Source: Barnesiella merdipullorum (lineage in GTDB: Bacteria > Bacteroidota > Bacteroidia > Bacteroidales > Barnesiellaceae). Taken from it: a stretch of 64,000 nucleotides of DNA. The DNA lies in assembly GCA_019116365.1 (NCBI GenBank), contig DXBT01000008.1:37577-101576 (forward strand), in the 5' to 3' direction. The notes under the pieces were generated by a model. The model was given only the letters and a program-made list of their open reading frames with translations, had not been told where the DNA came from and made no database searches. The position numbers and the translations under genes were made by a program. The first letter of the stretch is position 1, and the number at the start of each line of letters is the position of its first letter. This document shows positions 61,842 to 64,000 of the stretch, one piece after another.

Positions 61842-64000
61842 CTATTGTTTCAGCAGTTGTATCACGGCAACTTTCTCTCGCGAATCCTGTTCGATGATTT
61901 GTACAATATATACCCCAACACTCAATTGCGGCGCCTCGATGCGGCTTTGACCGGCAGCACAAACCACCGAACCTACCAGTTCCCCATTGCTCGAGAAGAA
62001 GTTCATGATATAATCTTTGTCACTGTCGAGGCCGTTGATATTGATTTCGCTGTCGAACGGATTGGGGAAACATGCCACAGAGGCCTGCTGAGCCACCACA
62101 ATACCCGTAGCCGTCTTGCTAATCTCGATTTGAGCGGTAGCCAACTCTTGGGTGACACAAGGCAAAGAGCTCTTCATGCGCACATATACCGTGTGCACCC
62201 CTTCGGTAAGCTGATAGCCGGCCAGACGCAATACATTGTTCGATGAATAGATGTCGAGCGGATAGACAAACTCGGGATCGTCGAGTGCAAACTGAAACAA
62301 CGGGCTCTCGCCACCGGTTACCGTTTGTGCCTCGATGACAATGGCGTCCCACTCTTCCGATTCGGTAGTATTCGATACCAACACGACTTCGGGTGTGATG
62401 CTCTCTTCGACCGTAAATACAATGCTATCGCTCATGCTGTTCAAGGTATAGACTACCGTGTGCTCACCCAAACCTGCAGTGAGGGCATTGAACGTATTGC
62501 CTTCGACACCGTTGCCCGACCAAACTCCACCTTCGGGAACTGCCGACAGCGAAATGGTCGATTCCAAACATACCTTCTGTGAGGTACTATTGATTTGCGG
62601 TTTGTCAATATAATCGACTACTACGGTAAAGGTATCGCCTGTGGTCAACTCTATTCCATCAGCGGTCATGGTCATATTCTCCTCATCATATTCAAGCGGA
62701 ATAAATTCGCTTCCATTCTTAAGCAGACCTACTTTGGGAGTCTCGGCCAACAGATTGACCATCTCGGATGAGAAGGCAAATTGCAGACTGACGGTGTGAA
62801 TACCCGACATGTTAATCTTCCAGGTCCGCGTCAGAACCTTGCAAGCGATTTCCTTACCTTCGTCGTTGATTACCCGAACAGATTCCGTCTCGTCCAAAGC
62901 ATCGGAGGTAGCTCCCACAAATGCAAACTGACCATCTTCGGCAATGGCTTCGGGCTCGGCAAAAGAACTACCGTTCGAGATAGTCAATATACCCCCTTCC
63001 TTATCCAAAGAGTAACCTATGCGCCCGGTCGATTTGGATTGCATCAACCCCGAAGCATCGTCGCGCACGATACCGGCGATGTAATTGCTATACGGTGCAT
63101 AATCGGTCGATTCGCCGGCCCACCAGGTCTCACCCGTACTGCTCATGTATGTATAGTTATAGCTGGGAGTTCCCGATACCTTCACAGGATTCGACGAACT
63201 CGACTTGATCAGTGTAATACCATATTTGGCTGCCAGATACGACTCTATCTTATATCTCTCCTCATCGGTTACCAAACGATCGAAGGCTATTACCTCAGCG
63301 ATATCTCCTTCGAGCCATTTTCCTATCTTGGTTGTCCCGGCAACACTCACTCCCACATAGAAGATTCCCTCCTTGGAAGGGGTGGAGACAAAACGAGTCA
63401 ACACACTGAACAGACCTCCATCCAGCGTCACCATATCGCCCTCGACATTCCCAAAAGCAGCAAAGCAAGAATGAAAACCTGTTGCTTTGTCAACAACCGT
63501 CGTCGAACGTGTGCCCCAATAAGAATTAACACCATCGGAAACCAACCAAGTAGGTGTCGAATTCGATCCTATTTTATAGGTCTGGAAAAAAGCCAGATCT
63601 TCCCGGTTACCATAATCGGTAACCCCTTTCTCCTGAATAGACAGAACCGTTGACTCCGAATTGTTCTCGGTAGTCAAGTTGGCCGAATAGACGGCAAATA
63701 CCGATTGGTAGTTTTTATCTTCCAGACCCTTCAGCGCCACTTTTCCGTTGAAATAAACTGTCGGGTTACCATTGACTCCATTCTCTTTCAACACCAACGA
63801 TTCCAAGCCTCCATCTTCTTTCTGGAAAAGCTCGATTCCCTGTTTCTCATCAGAAAAGTCCTCCCAATACGGACTCACCAACTTATTCTCGGCATCTACT
63901 GTTACACCTTTGTCGGCTCGCAGCCAAAGCACCGAACCCGATACACCGCCCGGTTTTATCTGAGCATTCGCAATAAAAATTGCTACAATAAATAGTAATG
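61842..64000 (-). CDS. Secreted LamG-like multidomain protein with T9SS C-terminal sorting domain (5'-truncated by window edge)
   Basis: The frame is open to the window end. The last visible 13 codons (LLFIVAIFIANAQ) are most of a signal peptide, so perhaps only a few N-terminal residues are missing; the internal start near 63932 is not the true one. Domains: LamG/concanavalin-like region (SGSVLWLRADKGVTV, then GDIAEVIAFDRLVTDEERYK and YLAAKYGITL), beta-sandwich segments with an Ig-like motif (GVWSGNGVEGNTFNALTAGL), and a final T9SS sorting domain (ACFPNPFDSEININGL; APQLSVGVYIVQIIEQ). It is exported by type IX secretion and anchored on the surface, possibly as a glycan-binding protein feeding SusCD. 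It lies 33 bases ahead of SusC. Confidence 0.85.
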   Translation of the reverse strand, partial: LLFIVAIFIANAQIKPGGVSGSVLWLRADKGVTVDAENKLVSPYWEDFSDEKQGIELFQKEDGGLESLVLKENGVNGNPTVYFNGKVALKGLEDKNYQSVFAVYSANLTTENNSESTVLSIQEKGVTDYGNREDLAFFQTYKIGSNSTPTWLVSDGVNSYWGTRSTTVVDKATGFHSCFAAFGNVEGDMVTLDGGLFSVLTRFVSTPSKEGIFYVGVSVAGTTKIGKWLEGDIAEVIAFDRLVTDEERYKIESYLAAKYGITLIKSSSSNPVKVSGTPSYNYTYMSSTGETWWAGESTDYAPYSNYIAGIVRDDASGLMQSKSTGRIGYSLDKEGGILTISNGSSFAEPEAIAEDGQFAFVGATSDALDETESVRVINDEGKEIACKVLTRTWKINMSGIHTVSLQFAFSSEMVNLLAETPKVGLLKNGSEFIPLEYDEENMTMTADGIELTTGDTFTVVVDYIDKPQINSTSQKVCLESTISLSAVPEGGVWSGNGVEGNTFNALTAGLGEHTVVYTLNSMSDSIVFTVEESITPEVVLVSNTTESEEWDAIVIEAQTVTGGESPLFQFALDDPEFVYPLDIYSSNNVLRLAGYQLTEGVHTVYVRMKSSLPCVTQELATAQIEISKTATGIVVAQQASVACFPNPFDSEININGLDSDKDYIMNFFSSNGELVGSVVCAAGQSRIEAPQLSVGVYIVQIIEQDSREKVAVIQLLKQ

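Noticed and set aside
1..64000. CRISPR arrays, prophage genes, transposases and attachment sites
   Set aside because: I looked for regularly spaced repeats, phage structural genes, IS-type transposases and direct repeats at tRNA ends; only the tRNA-Glu copies and terminator hairpins repeat.

Overview
The window is a chromosomal segment of a Bacteroidales bacterium. Evidence: promoter-like motifs of the Bacteroidetes type (TTTG, about 19-21 bp, TAnnTTTG) ahead of many genes, a SusC/SusD pair, a C-terminal type IX secretion (T9SS) sorting domain, a fused SecDF, and many lipoproteins. The base composition is clearly richer in G+C than typical Bacteroides; a Barnesiella-like relative would fit, but that is a guess. 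I find 47 protein genes (two of them broken, two cut by the window edges) and 3 tRNA genes. No CRISPR array, prophage or insertion sequence was seen.

Layout. 0-1.1 kb: end of a radical SAM DNA-repair protein and its DUF4130 partner. 1.3-8.0 kb: RND efflux operon (adaptor, pump, outer-membrane channel, all minus strand) with a divergent AraC regulator; the pump gene carries an in-frame TAG. 8.1-13.7 kb: a small surface-glycan locus (GT10 fucosyltransferase-like, GT2, GT4, Wzx-like flippase, FemAB/GNAT-like transferase). 13.7-18.0 kb: minus-strand run dut, TPR lipoprotein, DUF4292 lipoprotein, EnvC-like activator, which may read on into the glycan genes. 18.2-23.4 kb: dGTPase, TPM-domain protein, GH20 hexosaminidase. 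23.5-27.3 kb: asd, a cation/proton antiporter, HU. 27.6-32.4 kb: plus-strand operon of two rhomboid proteases, a membrane-anchored EEP-fold protein and an M3 peptidase lipoprotein. 32.6-41.4 kb: parE-coaD-S41 protease operon, RNase R, a small membrane protein, gyrB. 41.8-46.6 kb: DUF4234 protein, a tRNA-Glu/rpsT/tRNA-Glu unit, a truncated aldo/keto reductase with an SDR and an AraC regulator, recO, tRNA-Arg. 46.7-53.7 kb: secDF, an Ig-like-fold lipoprotein with a DUF3108 partner, a WYL regulator. 53.8-64 kb: a lower-GC block with a ROK regulator and the operon T9SS LamG-like protein, SusC, SusD, SGNH hydrolase, EEP hydrolase.

Most of the segment is housekeeping: nucleotide-pool control (dut, dgt), DNA topology and repair (gyrB, parE, recO, the radical SAM pair), RNA decay, protein export and envelope maintenance. 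Accessory character is concentrated in the efflux operon, the glycan locus, the SDR/AKR pair and the SusCD block. The most unusual single observations are the lone amber codon in an otherwise intact pump gene, identical tRNA-Glu genes bracketing rpsT, the compact flippase/fucosyltransferase locus, and a SusCD operon whose visible enzymes are an SGNH hydrolase and an EEP-fold hydrolase rather than glycoside hydrolases. I found no system I could defend as wholly undescribed.
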